40,612 nucleotides of DNA from Humibacillus sp. Its GTDB lineage: Bacteria > Actinomycetota > Actinomycetes > Actinomycetales > Dermatophilaceae. Numbering within the stretch: position 1 is the first letter of the stretch; every line of letters starts with the position of its first letter. Shown piece by piece: positions 9,563 through 20,340 of the stretch. Made by a program: the position numbers and the translations under genes. The stretch lies in contig JAKDLG010000001.1 in assembly GCA_030452985.1 (NCBI GenBank), forward strand, positions 1-40,612, given 5' to 3'. The notes beneath the pieces are model-generated. The model searched no databases. It was not told the DNA's origin and saw nothing but the letters and a program-made list of their open reading frames with translations.

Positions 9563-10038
9563 GCGCGATGACAGAGCTGCGCGTGCGCGACGTGGAGTGG
9601 ACCGACCTGCACCGGCTGGCCGAGCTCGAGACCGAGCTGTTCGCCGACGAGGCCTGGTCGGAGCAGACCTGGTGGGCTGAGCTCGCCGGGCGGCCACGCC
9701 GCGACTATGTGGTGGCCGTCGACGGGGCCGACACCGTGCTCGGCTACGCCGGTCTCGACGTCGCCGGCGAGACGGCCGACGTCATGACGATCGCGACGAC
9801 GAACCGGGCCCGCGGCAGCGGGGTGGGCCGGCGGCTGCTCGACGAGCTGCTGCGCCGGGCCGTCGAGCACGGCGTCGTCGCCGTGCTGCTCGAGGTGCGC
9901 GCCGACAACCTGGCCGCTCGAAGGCTCTATGACCGCAGCTGGTTCGAGCTGATCTCGACGCGGCGGCGCTACTACCAACCCGGCGACGTCGACGCCCTGG
10001 TGCTGCGTCGCCACGTGAGGAGTGAACCGGATGGCTGA
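9559..10038 (+). CDS. rimI: ribosomal protein bS18 alanine N-acetyltransferase RimI-like GNAT
   Basis: GNAT-fold acetyltransferase, by context RimI, which acetylates protein N-termini (in E. coli that of ribosomal protein bS18). The 159-residue protein has the acetyl-CoA motif [17 protein letters not shown], then [19 protein letters not shown], which is the RimI-type C-terminal half, and ends in a [12 protein letters not shown] strand. The start ATG at 9559 overlaps the tsaB stop by four bases, and the end overlaps tsaD by eight bases. Assignment as RimI rather than a generic GNAT rests mainly on the tsaB-rimI-tsaD context. Confidence 0.9.
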   Translation: MSAMTELRVRDVEWTDLHRLAELETELFADEAWSEQTWWAELAGRPRRDYVVAVDGADTVLGYAGLDVAGETADVMTIATTNRARGSGVGRRLLDELLRRAVEHGVVAVLLEVRADNLAARRLYDRSWFELISTRRRYYQPGDVDALVLRRHVRSEPDG

Positions 10039-11077
10039 CGAACCGTTGGTGCTCGGGATCGAGACCTCCTGCGACGAGACCGGCGTCGGCATCGTGCGCG
10101 GCGACACCTTGCTCTTCGACGCGATCGCGAGCAGCGTCGACCAGCACGCGCGGTTCGGCGGGGTGGTGCCCGAGGTGGCCAGTCGCGCGCACCTCGAGGA
10201 AATGGTGCCGACCATCGAGCGGGCCTGCCGCGAGGCGGGGGTGGCGCTGAGTGACGTCGACGCGATCGCGGTCACCGCGGGCCCGGGGCTCGCCGGCGCC
10301 CTGCTGGTCGGGGTGGCGTCGGCCAAGGCGCTGGCGGTGGCCCTGGGCACACCGATCTACGGCGTCAACCATCTGGCCTCGCACGTCGCGGTCGACATCG
10401 TCGAGCACGGCCCGCTGCCCGAGCCGGCCATGGCGATGCTCGTGTCGGGCGGGCACTCGTCCCTGCTGCTGGTGCCCGACGTGACGCACGACGTGCGATC
10501 GCTGGGGGCGACGATGGACGACGCGGCCGGCGAGGCCTTCGACAAGGTGGCTCGAGTGCTCGGCCTTCCCTTTCCTGGAGGGCCCCACATCGATCGTGCT
10601 GCACGAGAAGGGAACCGGATCGCCATCGACTTCCCGAGAGGGTTCACGAGCGGTCGCGACCTTGAGCGGCACCGGTTCGACTTCTCCTTCTCCGGGCTGA
10701 AGACGGCCGTCGCCCGCTGGGTCGAGACCCGGCACCGGGCGGGCGAAGCGATCCCGGTGGCCGACGTCGCGGCGAGCTTTCAGGAGGCGGTCGTCGATGT
10801 GCTGACCCGCAAGGCGCTGCTGGCCTGCAAGGAGCACGAGGTCGACCACCTGCTGATCGGCGGGGGAGTGGCAGCCAACTCCCGGCTGCGCGCCCTCGCG
10901 CAGGAACGGTGCGACAAGGCGGGGGTGGTGCTTCGCGTTCCACGCCCCGAGCTGTGCACCGACAACGGCGCGATGGTCGCGACGCTGGGTGCGCAGATGG
11001 TGTTGAAGGGTCGAGAGCCGAGCGACCTCGGACTGCCCGCAGACTCCTCGATGCCGGTCACCCTGGTCCAGGCCTGA
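10031..11077 (+). CDS. tsaD: tRNA N6-adenosine threonylcarbamoyltransferase TsaD
   Basis: Catalytic subunit that transfers the threonylcarbamoyl group from its AMP ester to tRNA adenosine-37. The 348-residue protein begins [15 protein letters not shown], carries the metal-binding HLASH motif (His114 and His118), [11 protein letters not shown], and [11 protein letters not shown] with ELCTDNGAM near the C-terminus. A clean GAGGAG ribosome site at 10017-10022, eight bases before the ATG, decides the start against the in-frame GTG at 10022. It overlaps rimI by eight bases, so the two are translationally linked. It is the last gene of the plus-strand run. Confidence 0.97.
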   Translation: MADEPLVLGIETSCDETGVGIVRGDTLLFDAIASSVDQHARFGGVVPEVASRAHLEEMVPTIERACREAGVALSDVDAIAVTAGPGLAGALLVGVASAKALAVALGTPIYGVNHLASHVAVDIVEHGPLPEPAMAMLVSGGHSSLLLVPDVTHDVRSLGATMDDAAGEAFDKVARVLGLPFPGGPHIDRAAREGNRIAIDFPRGFTSGRDLERHRFDFSFSGLKTAVARWVETRHRAGEAIPVADVAASFQEAVVDVLTRKALLACKEHEVDHLLIGGGVAANSRLRALAQERCDKAGVVLRVPRPELCTDNGAMVATLGAQMVLKGREPSDLGLPADSSMPVTLVQA

Positions 11078-11147
11078 CGGTTCGGGTTCGCCCAGGGGAA
11101 TCGGGCCACGGCTGGATGTGGGTGAGTTGGCCTGCGAGCGGGCATCG

Positions 11148-12524
11148 TCACCCGCAGGTGGCGAGGCCCATCTTCAGCTTGAGGCTCACGACGCGATTCA
11201 CCGACGCTTCGACCTTCTTCGCGAAGGCGGGGTCGCCGGCCATCTTGGTCGTGAGGGCGGCGTGCATCGTCGGGATGCTGTTCGGGGTGGCGCTGAGCAC
11301 GATGTCGCCACCGGCGTCGACGAAGCGGGTGGCGCGCTCACCGGTGGGGGTGCCCGAGACGGCCTTCGCGGCGCCGACGTCGTCGGTGATCACGACCCCG
11401 CCGTACCCCAGCCTGCCGCGCAGCAGGTCGGTGACGATCGCGCTGGAGAACGGGGCGTTGACCCCCGGGTCGATACGGCTGTAGATGGCCGACCCGACCA
11501 TGACCATGTCGGCGCCCGCTCGGATGCCGCTCGCGAACGGTTTGAGGTAGGGGTCGGTCGTCGTCGTGGTGGTGTCGGTGATGCCGGTCGAGTGGAAGTC
11601 GGTGTTGTTTCGGATGCGGCCGATACCGGGGAAGTGCTTGACCGTCGACGCCACGTCGCCGGCACTCATGCCGGCGATGAAGGCGCTGACCTTGTTCGCG
11701 TTGTCGTCCGGATCGCTTGAGAACTCTCGCCCGTACTGTCCGATCGGGCCGTTACCGGTGCCCAGGGAGGCGGGCACCGTGTCGGCCACCGGTGCCAGGT
11801 TGACGTTGATGCCGGCCGCCTTGATCTGCCTGGCCCAGGTGGTGGCCTGCGCCGTCAGTGACGAGTCGCTGAGCGAGTTCTGCGACCGAGCGGACGGCAT
11901 CCGGGTGAACCCGTCACCTCGCAGCTGCTGCACGGCCCCGCCCTCCTGGTCGGCAGCGAGCATGAGCCCGAGGCCCCCGGTGGCAGAGTCGGACGCGAGA
12001 CCGGCCAGGTGAGCCGTCGTCGACCGCACGGCAGCGGCCCCGTTGAACCAGCCTCCGAGCAGGATCACACCGCCGAGGTGCTGCCCGGTGACGAGGGAGT
12101 CAAGGCTCGTGCGCGAGGCGTTCACGTCGAGTCCCGCCATGAGCAGCTGGCCGGCCCGTTCGGAGGCCGAGAGGCTGCTCACGATGCGCGCGGCGCAGGA
12201 GGTAGCCGGTGGTGGCTTCGTCGTGGACGACGCACCCGTCGGTGCCGGTGGCGACGAGGTGAGCGACGAGGGAGCCGTACTGGGCGAAGGCGAACCCGTT
12301 GACGCAGCCGACGAGGTCGGTACCGAGCTCGGAGTCGCCGAGGTCGATGACGCAGCCGTTGTTCCCCCAGCGGTCGTCGGGGCAGGGCTCGAGCACGCGC
12401 CGACCACGCCTGCCAGGCCTGCCACGCCGACCAGGGCAAGCATCGTGGCGGCCGTCGGCAGACAGGGGCGGCATGTGCTTCGCAGACGACGTCTCACCGC
12501 ACGAGCGTAGACCCGCGATCTCAC
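11148..12524 (-). CDS. lipoprotein glycoside hydrolase family 3 (NagZ/LpqI-like beta-N-acetylhexosaminidase)
   Basis: A predicted secreted, lipid-anchored enzyme removing N-acetylglucosamine from muropeptides or other glycans. The 458-residue protein has an Arg-rich N-terminus, a hydrophobic stretch and a lipobox GVVGACSS with Cys44. A Thr/Ser/Pro-rich linker to about residue 105 precedes the GH3 domain. GH3 marks are GGVILLGGW, LMLAADQEGG, TVKHFPGIGR followed by NTDFHSTGI (candidate acid/base region), and VVITDDVGAAKAV, whose Asp is the likely nucleophile. A GGGAG lies 10 bases before the GTG start. It resembles LpqI of mycobacteria. It converges on tsaD with 70 bases between them and is not part of the mycobacterial core order. 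The exact sugar substrate is inferred. Confidence 0.88.
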   Translation of the reverse strand: MRSRVYARAVRRRLRSTCRPCLPTAATMLALVGVAGLAGVVGACSSPAPTTAGGTTAASSTSATPSSVPTSSAASTGSPSPSTAPSSLTSSPPAPTGASSTTKPPPATSCAARIVSSLSASERAGQLLMAGLDVNASRTSLDSLVTGQHLGGVILLGGWFNGAAAVRSTTAHLAGLASDSATGGLGLMLAADQEGGAVQQLRGDGFTRMPSARSQNSLSDSSLTAQATTWARQIKAAGINVNLAPVADTVPASLGTGNGPIGQYGREFSSDPDDNANKVSAFIAGMSAGDVASTVKHFPGIGRIRNNTDFHSTGITDTTTTTTDPYLKPFASGIRAGADMVMVGSAIYSRIDPGVNAPFSSAIVTDLLRGRLGYGGVVITDDVGAAKAVSGTPTGERATRFVDAGGDIVLSATPNSIPTMHAALTTKMAGDPAFAKKVEASVNRVVSLKLKMGLATCG

Positions 12525-12585
12525 GAGAGGCTGACTCCCACCCGAGTGTCGAGCCGACGGTCATGAGCGCGACGAGCGGAGGCGC

Positions 12586-12598
12586 TACGTTGCTGCGA
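12586..12598 (+). promoter_or_regulatory. putative leaderless promoter of the nucleoside hydrolase gene
   Basis: TACGTT (12586-12591), six bases, then the ATG at 12598. The gap contains no Shine-Dalgarno sequence. The spacing matches other putative leaderless starts in this window. No -35 is evident. Confidence 0.4.
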
Positions 12599-13584
12599 TG
12601 GAAGACGCCCCGATCCCGATCGTTCTCGACGTCGACACCGGTGTCGACGATGCCTGCGCGCTGCTGCTGGCCGCCACTCATCCCGGCCTGGACCTGCGGG
12701 CGGTGTCGTGTGTCGGGGGCAATGCGCCCGTCGACGACGTGGTGCGCAACACCCTGGTCGCTCTCGAGGCGGCTGGGCGTCGCGACGTGCCGGTGGCTCG
12801 TGGCGCCGACCGGCCCCTGCTCGAGAAGGCGGTCGACGCCCGCCACGTGCACGGTGACGACGGCATGGGTGAGCTGGGCTGGCCGACCGCTCCGACTCCA
12901 GCAGACCCGCGTCATGCGGTGGAGCTGCTGCGCGATGCCTGCCGGTCAGCCGCCCACGACGGGATGCCGGTGACCCTCGTGCCGCTGGCCCCGCTGACGA
13001 ACATCGCGCTGCTGTTACGGACGTATCCCGAGGTGGCGCAGGGCATCTCGAGGATCGTCTTCATGGGTGGCGCCGCCAACGTCGGCAACGCCACAGCCTC
13101 CGCCGAGTTCAACGTCTTCCACGACCCGGAGGCGGCCGCCGTCGTGCTCGATGCCGCCGGAGACCTCGGTATCGACGTCATCATGTACGGCCTCGACGTC
13201 TTCTACGATCCCGTTGTCACCCGGGCCGCGGCGACCGAGCTCGTCGCGGTCGGAGGACGCGGGGCGGCCGAGCTGGGCGGCCGGCTCATCACGTTCCAGT
13301 GCAATCGCCTCGACCGTGACAGCGCGACCATCGGTGACGCGGGAGCGGTGTGCGCCGTGATCGACCCGACCCTGCTCACGACGCGGCCCCTGCCGATCCG
13401 CGTCGAGCTGGCCGGCACCTGGTCGAGGGGTCGCACCATCGTCGACCTGCGCGACTGGAGCGGAGACCTCGCGCATGACCCCCACGGCGAGGCGCCCACT
13501 CGGGTCGAGGTGGCGATGGACGTCGACGGGCCTCGGTGTGCCGAGCTGTGGCGTCAGACGCTGCTCTCGGTGGGGCGGGCCTGA
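12598..13584 (+). CDS. inosine/uridine-preferring nucleoside hydrolase family protein
   Basis: Cleaves the N-glycosidic bond of ribonucleosides to free base and ribose. The 328-residue protein has the N-terminal calcium-site motif DVDTGVDD (Asp11, Asp13, Asp17, Asp18), VPLAPLTNIALLL, FMGGA, ASAEFNVFHDPEAA and YGLDVFYDPV, all in IunH-family order. Base preference cannot be read from the sequence. Its stop codon shares one base with the start of a ribokinase gene (TGATG), giving an obvious two-step salvage unit. It is divergent from the GH3 lipoprotein gene with 73 bases between them. Confidence 0.92.
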   Translation: MEDAPIPIVLDVDTGVDDACALLLAATHPGLDLRAVSCVGGNAPVDDVVRNTLVALEAAGRRDVPVARGADRPLLEKAVDARHVHGDDGMGELGWPTAPTPADPRHAVELLRDACRSAAHDGMPVTLVPLAPLTNIALLLRTYPEVAQGISRIVFMGGAANVGNATASAEFNVFHDPEAAAVVLDAAGDLGIDVIMYGLDVFYDPVVTRAAATELVAVGGRGAAELGGRLITFQCNRLDRDSATIGDAGAVCAVIDPTLLTTRPLPIRVELAGTWSRGRTIVDLRDWSGDLAHDPHGEAPTRVEVAMDVDGPRCAELWRQTLLSVGRA

Positions 13585-14399
13585 TGGGCCGGGTCGTGGT
13601 GCTCGGGTCGCTCAACGTCGACGTGGTGACGCGTGTCGAGCGCCTTCCCGAGCCCGGTGAGACCGTGCTGGGCTGGTCGGACGGGCGTTTTGCCGGGGGC
13701 AAGGGTGGCAACCAGGCGATGGCGGCCCGGCGAGCCGGTGCCGACGTGACGATGGTTGCCGCCGTGGGTGCCGACGACGCAGGGACGGCCTACCGGGCAC
13801 GGCTCGAGCGGGCTGGTGTCACGGCTCGGGTCGAGGTTCGCCGCGACCAGCCGACGGGCAGTGCGATCATCACTGTCGACGAGTCGGGCGAGAACTCGAT
13901 CATCGTGGTGCCGGGAGCCAACCATGCGCTCAGCGCCGATGATCTCGGGATGGGCCCGGGAGATGTGCTGCTGTGCAGCCTCGAGGTGGCGCCTGACGTC
14001 ATCACGCAGCTCAGCCTTCAGGCCGCCGAAGCAGGGGCCCGCGTCGTCATCAACCTGGCCCCGTTCGCTGCCCTCCCGCACGAGGTCATCGCACTGGCCG
14101 ACCCCGTCGTCGTCAACGAGTCGGAGATGCGACTGCTGGCCGACTCCGACCTGGTGCCAGCGTCGCTGCTCGTGACGTTCGGCGCGGCCGGCGCCACCTG
14201 GGAGGGCATCCGGGTCGACGGCATCCGCGTACCGGAGGGCGAGGTGGTCGACACGATCGGCGCCGGTGACGCCTTCTGCGGGGCTCTGGCGGCTGCCCTC
14301 GCGCGGGGCGACGACAGGCCCGCTGCACTGCACTCCGCGAACGAGGCGGGAGCCGCGGCCGTGCGGTGGGCGGGGGCCCAGCCTGACGCTGCCCTGTGA
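13584..14399 (+). CDS. rbsK: ribokinase (PfkB family)
   Basis: Phosphorylates ribose, or a closely related sugar, with ATP. The 271-residue protein shows GSLNVDVVTRVERLPEPGE, the substrate-binding FAGGKGGNQAMAA, and the ATP/catalytic motif DTIGAGDAFCG with catalytic Asp229. It is about 30 residues shorter than the usual 300-residue ribokinase, mainly through loss between the central strands and the ATP site, but both active-site motifs are present. An in-frame start at 13536 lies inside the upstream gene; ATG 13584 overlaps the nucleoside hydrolase stop by one base. The pairing suggests that ribose released from nucleosides is the substrate. Confidence 0.9.
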   Translation: MGRVVVLGSLNVDVVTRVERLPEPGETVLGWSDGRFAGGKGGNQAMAARRAGADVTMVAAVGADDAGTAYRARLERAGVTARVEVRRDQPTGSAIITVDESGENSIIVVPGANHALSADDLGMGPGDVLLCSLEVAPDVITQLSLQAAEAGARVVINLAPFAALPHEVIALADPVVVNESEMRLLADSDLVPASLLVTFGAAGATWEGIRVDGIRVPEGEVVDTIGAGDAFCGALAAALARGDDRPAALHSANEAGAAAVRWAGAQPDAAL

Positions 14400-14483
14400 C
14401 ATCCAGGGTCGAACGACGGGTTCGTGAGCGAACGAGCCGGTGTACAGCAGCGTTCGACCTCGAACGAGTCGTTCGCGGGGAAG
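14400..14483. repeat. cluster of GAACGA/TCGTTC inverted repeats between convergent genes
   Basis: Three inverted repeats stack in 84 bases: GTTCG-tgag-CGAAC (14420-14433), CGTTCGA-cc-TCGAACG (14451-14466) and CGAACGA-g-TCGTTCG (14461-14475). The last two share an arm and could form alternative hairpins. The cluster lies between the 3' ends of rbsK and a minus-strand methyltransferase. It could end transcription from both sides or bind a protein; there is no T-run. Confidence 0.5.
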
Positions 14484-15734
14484 TCAGGCGGGGGTCACCA
14501 CCAGCGCGACCTGGGTCCCGGCGATGCGCGTGACCACCAGGGTCGCCTCGGTGCCGCCCTTGCCGCGGCCCGTCATCTTCAGCTGGCGCCGCAGCAGGTC
14601 GGCGTCGAGGGTGACCCCGCGCTTCTTGATCGTCACGCGGTCGTAGCCGCGGTCGCGCAGCCAGCGGGCCAGGCTCTTGGTCGACAGCGGCATCGCCTCG
14701 ACCACCCGAAACCTCCGGGCCCACGGCACCTCGGATGCCGTGTGGCCGCTCACGTAGCCGACGCCGGCATCGAGCTCGGCGCCGTCGACGGCGGCAACGA
14801 GCGCACCGGTGAGCCCGGCCCGGATCACCGCCCGGTCGGGCTCGAACAGCCATGGACCCACGTCGGACACCGACCGCAGAGCCGGGCGGCCGGCCCCGGA
14901 AGCGGCATCCGCCTCGGTGACCACGTGGGTTTCGGTATCGGAGCACACAGCGGCGGTGCGACCGGTCGTCGTGACGAGCGGGCCCCACCAGACCGCGCAC
15001 TCGAGCACTTCTCCCTTCCACGACGTCCACTGGGCCTCGCACCCGCGAGGTACGGCGCCGTGCGAGAGCCCCGGGGAGAGCTTGACCCCGGTGGCCGGCA
15101 CCGACTCGGCCAGGGCGAGCACCTGCTGCCACGAGGGCGAGATGGCTTCGAGCGAGAAGACCCGGCGCGTGCGTCCGCGGGCGTCGGCGACCCCTGAGAT
15201 GCGCCGGGCGGGGTCGAGCCACACCCCGAGTCGGCCAGCGGCCGCCCCTGAGGGGAGGCGCACGTCTTCGACCCGGGCGCAGGTCACCGTCGCCGAGGGC
15301 CAGTGGCGCAGGTTGACGGCGGCCACCTTCGCGGTCACCTCGTCGGCGTCGACGGCGTGCACCTCGAGCTCGAGACCGGCGAAGGCCATGGCGTCGGCGC
15401 CCACCCCGCAGCCGAGGTCGTGCACGACCCCCAGGCCGGCAGCGGCATAGCGATGGGCGTGCCGGGCCGCAATGGGAAGACGGGTGGCTTGCTCGAGCCC
15501 GTCGGGGGTCAAGAGCATGGCGTTCGCGAAGGCGCCGAACTTGTCGACAGCCCGGGCGCGCAGACGGGCCTGGGTGAGGGCTGCTGCCACGAGGTCGGCG
15601 TCGAAGCCGGCCGCCCGCAGGCGCAGCTGAAGCGGTAGCGCGTCGTGCTCGTCGTAGGGCGGCAGCGACTGGAGCAGCCCCCATCCCTCACCGCCGGCGA
15701 GGCGGGCGACCATCGCGGCATCCATGGCTCTCAT
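14484..15734 (-). CDS. class I SAM-dependent methyltransferase with C-terminal THUMP-like domain
   Basis: A 416-residue protein of unknown substrate. An N-terminal helical region (about 1-95) precedes a Rossmann methyltransferase core with motif I VVHDLGCGVGADAMAFA and an acidic motif II VHAVDADEVTAKVA. GVWLDPARR resembles the DPPR/DPAR catalytic loop of some RNA methyltransferases. The last 80 residues (SLARWLRDRGYDRVTIKKRG) match the THUMP-like extension found in this actinobacterial family. This hints at RNA, but no target is established by the sequence. Possible starts are GTG 15749, ATG 15734 and ATG 15725; I chose the middle one without strong ribosome-site support. The gene is divergent from groES. 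Confidence 0.82.
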   Translation of the reverse strand: MRAMDAAMVARLAGGEGWGLLQSLPPYDEHDALPLQLRLRAAGFDADLVAAALTQARLRARAVDKFGAFANAMLLTPDGLEQATRLPIAARHAHRYAAAGLGVVHDLGCGVGADAMAFAGLELEVHAVDADEVTAKVAAVNLRHWPSATVTCARVEDVRLPSGAAAGRLGVWLDPARRISGVADARGRTRRVFSLEAISPSWQQVLALAESVPATGVKLSPGLSHGAVPRGCEAQWTSWKGEVLECAVWWGPLVTTTGRTAAVCSDTETHVVTEADAASGAGRPALRSVSDVGPWLFEPDRAVIRAGLTGALVAAVDGAELDAGVGYVSGHTASEVPWARRFRVVEAMPLSTKSLARWLRDRGYDRVTIKKRGVTLDADLLRRQLKMTGRGKGGTEATLVVTRIAGTQVALVVTPA

Positions 15735-15857
15735 CTTCGCAGTTCTCACGTACGCCGAACCTCACCCCACCGGTTCGGGCAGGAGCAATTTCAGGCCCGT
15801 TCGGGTCTCCGGGGGTGCTCGGGGCGCAGGCCGTTCACGGCCGTGAGCTCCCGAGGG

Positions 15858-15884
15858 TTGGCACTCGACTTGACCGAGTGCTAA
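15858..15884. promoter_or_regulatory. CIRCE operator 1 (HrcA site)
   Basis: TTGGCACTC, nine bases, GAGTGCTAA. Only one base differs from the canonical TTAGCACTC-N9-GAGTGCTAA. HrcA repressor binds such sites and holds groESL off until heat shock titrates it. The -35 of the groES promoter lies inside the spacer. Confidence 0.95.
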
Positions 15885-15899
15885 TCGCTTACCTAGATT
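15870..15899 (+). promoter_or_regulatory. groESL promoter
   Basis: A -35 TTGACC (15870-15875), 18 bases, and a -10 TAGATT (15894-15899). The predicted start near 15906 falls just before the second CIRCE site. HrcA bound at CIRCE 1 would cover the -35 and at CIRCE 2 would block the start site. Confidence 0.8.
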
Positions 15900-15907
15900 C
15901 TTCCTTG

Positions 15908-15934
15908 TTGGCACTCTCGCCTCGAAAGTGCCAG
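15908..15934. promoter_or_regulatory. CIRCE operator 2 (HrcA site, one imperfect arm)
   Basis: TTGGCACTC, nine bases, AAGTGCCAG. The left arm equals that of operator 1. The right arm matches its complement in seven of nine positions. Two CIRCE sites in front of groESL are known in other actinobacteria. Confidence 0.85.
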
Positions 15935-16050
15935 CTCGCTCCCCGGAACCGGTCGATCCCCGCGACGGCGGCCAGCCACGGTGAGCCATCAGCAGAGTCA
16001 CTATCCATCTGACAGTCCACATCGACAGTCCCGAAGGGAAGGTCACCACC

Positions 16051-16347
16051 GTGTCGGTTTCCATCAAGCCGCTCGAAGACCGCATCGTCGTCAAGTCCCT
16101 CGAAGCCGAGCAGACCACTGCGTCCGGCCTCGTCATCCCCGACACCGCCAAGGAGAAGCCCCAGGAGGGCGAGGTCCTGGCCGTCGGTCCCGGTCGCTGG
16201 AACGAGGACGGCGACGAGCGCGTCCCCCTCGACATCAGCGTCGGCGACAAGGTCATCTACAGCAAGTACGGCGGCACCGAGGTGAAGTACGGCGGCGACG
16301 AGCTGCTGATCCTCTCGGCTCGCGACGTGCTCGCGATCGTCGGCTGA
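16051..16347 (+). CDS. groES: co-chaperonin GroES
   Basis: Heptameric lid of the GroEL chaperonin. The 98-residue protein shows [11 protein letters not shown], the mobile-loop region [22 protein letters not shown] and [10 protein letters not shown], with the terminal strand [13 protein letters not shown]. It begins with GTG after GGGAAGGTCACCACC. It is transcribed with groEL under HrcA/CIRCE control, and its length equals the family standard. Confidence 0.98.
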   Translation: MSVSIKPLEDRIVVKSLEAEQTTASGLVIPDTAKEKPQEGEVLAVGPGRWNEDGDERVPLDISVGDKVIYSKYGGTEVKYGGDELLILSARDVLAIVG

Positions 16348-16374
16348 GCCACCGCTCAGAGCTGCTGCCGTGAC

Positions 16375-16412
16375 CGCACCCCGGTGGGCCCCTCGGGGTC
16401 TGCTGGGGTGCG
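16375..16412 (+). promoter_or_regulatory. hairpin between groES and groEL
   Basis: CGCACCCC (16375-16382) pairs with GGGGTGCG (16405-16412), and an inner CCCC-t-CGGGG can add pairs within the loop. No T-run follows, so full termination is unlikely. It may attenuate, or protect the processed groES message, setting unequal GroES and GroEL levels. The rest of the 148-base gap holds an AAGGA ribosome site before groEL. Confidence 0.5.
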
Positions 16413-16438
16413 TCCGGTTGCGCCAGAGGTCGCCGTGA

Positions 16439-18150
<1,712 letters not shown>

Positions 18151-18195
18151 AGCCCAGCGGCATCCGCTAGGCAGCTGGGTCCCGGTGGACCATGA

Positions 18196-18231
18196 CGAAG
18201 GGCCGCTCCCCCGATGGGGAGCGGCCCTTCG
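18196..18231 (+). terminator. strong terminator hairpin after groEL
   Basis: A perfect 16-bp stem (18196-18211 with 18216-18231) and a four-base CGAT loop, followed by TTCGTCC rather than a long T-run. It is the most stable hairpin I see in the window and ends groESL. It may also serve the convergent whiB3 gene, whose stop lies 56 bases away. Confidence 0.85.
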
Positions 18232-18286
18232 TTCGTCCTGGCGGGATCGGCCGGGGCTCGGGCGAGTTCGCTGGGGCGGCGTCTGA

Positions 18287-18595
18287 TCAGGAGGCGGCCG
18301 GGATGCTGCTCTCGCGCGGGGGAGTCTGGGCGTAGAGCAGCTCACGGTCGGCCTCGGTGAGACCGCCCCACACGCCGTAGGGCTCGCGCACCTCGAGAGC
18401 GTGCCGGCGGCACGCGAGCATCACCGGACACGCGTCACACACCGCCTTGGCCTCGGCGTCACGGTTGCGCCGGCGCGGGCCGCGCTCGCCCTCGGGGTGG
18501 AAGAAGACTTCGGGGCTGACCCCGCGGCAGGCGCCTTGAAGCTGCCAGGTCCACAGGTCGGCAACGGGTCCGGGGAGGCGCGTGATCTCGGCCAT
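18287..18595 (-). CDS. whiB3: WhiB-family [4Fe-4S] transcription factor, WhiB3/WhiD type
   Basis: An iron-sulfur transcription factor that in relatives binds the sigma factor region 4 and senses redox/NO. The 102-residue protein has all four cluster cysteines (Cys23, Cys53, Cys56, Cys62) and the G[V/I]WGG turn in EPYGVWGGLTEADRELL. LPGPVADLWTWQLQGACRG and FFHPEGERG match M. tuberculosis WhiB3 (also 102 residues) closely, and the location beside groEL1 matches too. The frame is open to 18682, but ATG 18595 with GAGG seven bases upstream gives the right length. The C-terminus lacks the strongly basic tail seen in some relatives. Confidence 0.93.
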   Translation of the reverse strand: MAEITRLPGPVADLWTWQLQGACRGVSPEVFFHPEGERGPRRRNRDAEAKAVCDACPVMLACRRHALEVREPYGVWGGLTEADRELLYAQTPPRESSIPAAS

Positions 18596-18662
18596 GTCCT
18601 CGTCTTTCGGGTCTCTCGGGTCTGACAGGCACGGCGGGACAACAGGTGAAGGCCGTGATTCG

Positions 18663-18691
18663 ACGCTAGCCGCGGTGACCACCCGGGTGAA
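18663..18691 (-). promoter_or_regulatory. candidate whiB3 promoter
   Basis: Reading the minus strand, TTCACC (18691-18686), 17 bases, and TAGCGT (18668-18663). This would give a leader of about 60 bases before the whiB3 ATG. The -10 is reasonable; the -35 is weak. Confidence 0.35.
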
Positions 18692-18702
18692 GGGTCGTGA
18701 CC

Positions 18703-18720
18703 TTCAAGAGTTGTTCAAGA
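18703..18720. repeat. direct repeat TTCAAGA with 11-base period
   Basis: TTCAAGA occurs at 18703-18709 and 18714-18720 in the divergent whiB3/guaB region. A spacing of one helical turn would present both copies on the same face of DNA, as tandem activator sites do. It lies just upstream of the candidate whiB3 -35. The binding protein is unknown. Confidence 0.45.
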
Positions 18721-18796
18721 CTTGCCATCGCGTTGGCATGCCGGGGCCGTTGGCGGCCCCGTCCGGTGACGCACCGGATCCCCCAGCCGGCTGCCC

Positions 18797-20326
<1,530 letters not shown>

Positions 20327-20340
20327 CCGCCGCCAACCAG

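Larger units (their letters stand above)
15735..16050. promoter_or_regulatory. gene-free region between the methyltransferase gene and groES
   Basis: About 316 bases without a credible gene. It holds the groES promoter and two CIRCE operators (listed separately), then a leader of about 145 bases to groES that ends in a purine-rich GGGAAGG ribosome site near 16035-16042. The first 110 bases hold nothing I can name beyond the presumed methyltransferase promoter. Confidence 0.7.

Noticed and set aside
14411-14423. SOS (LexA) box: GAAC-N5-GTTC
   Set aside because: Gram-positive LexA boxes have a four-base spacer; here it is five, and both neighbours are convergent, so no promoter is expected.
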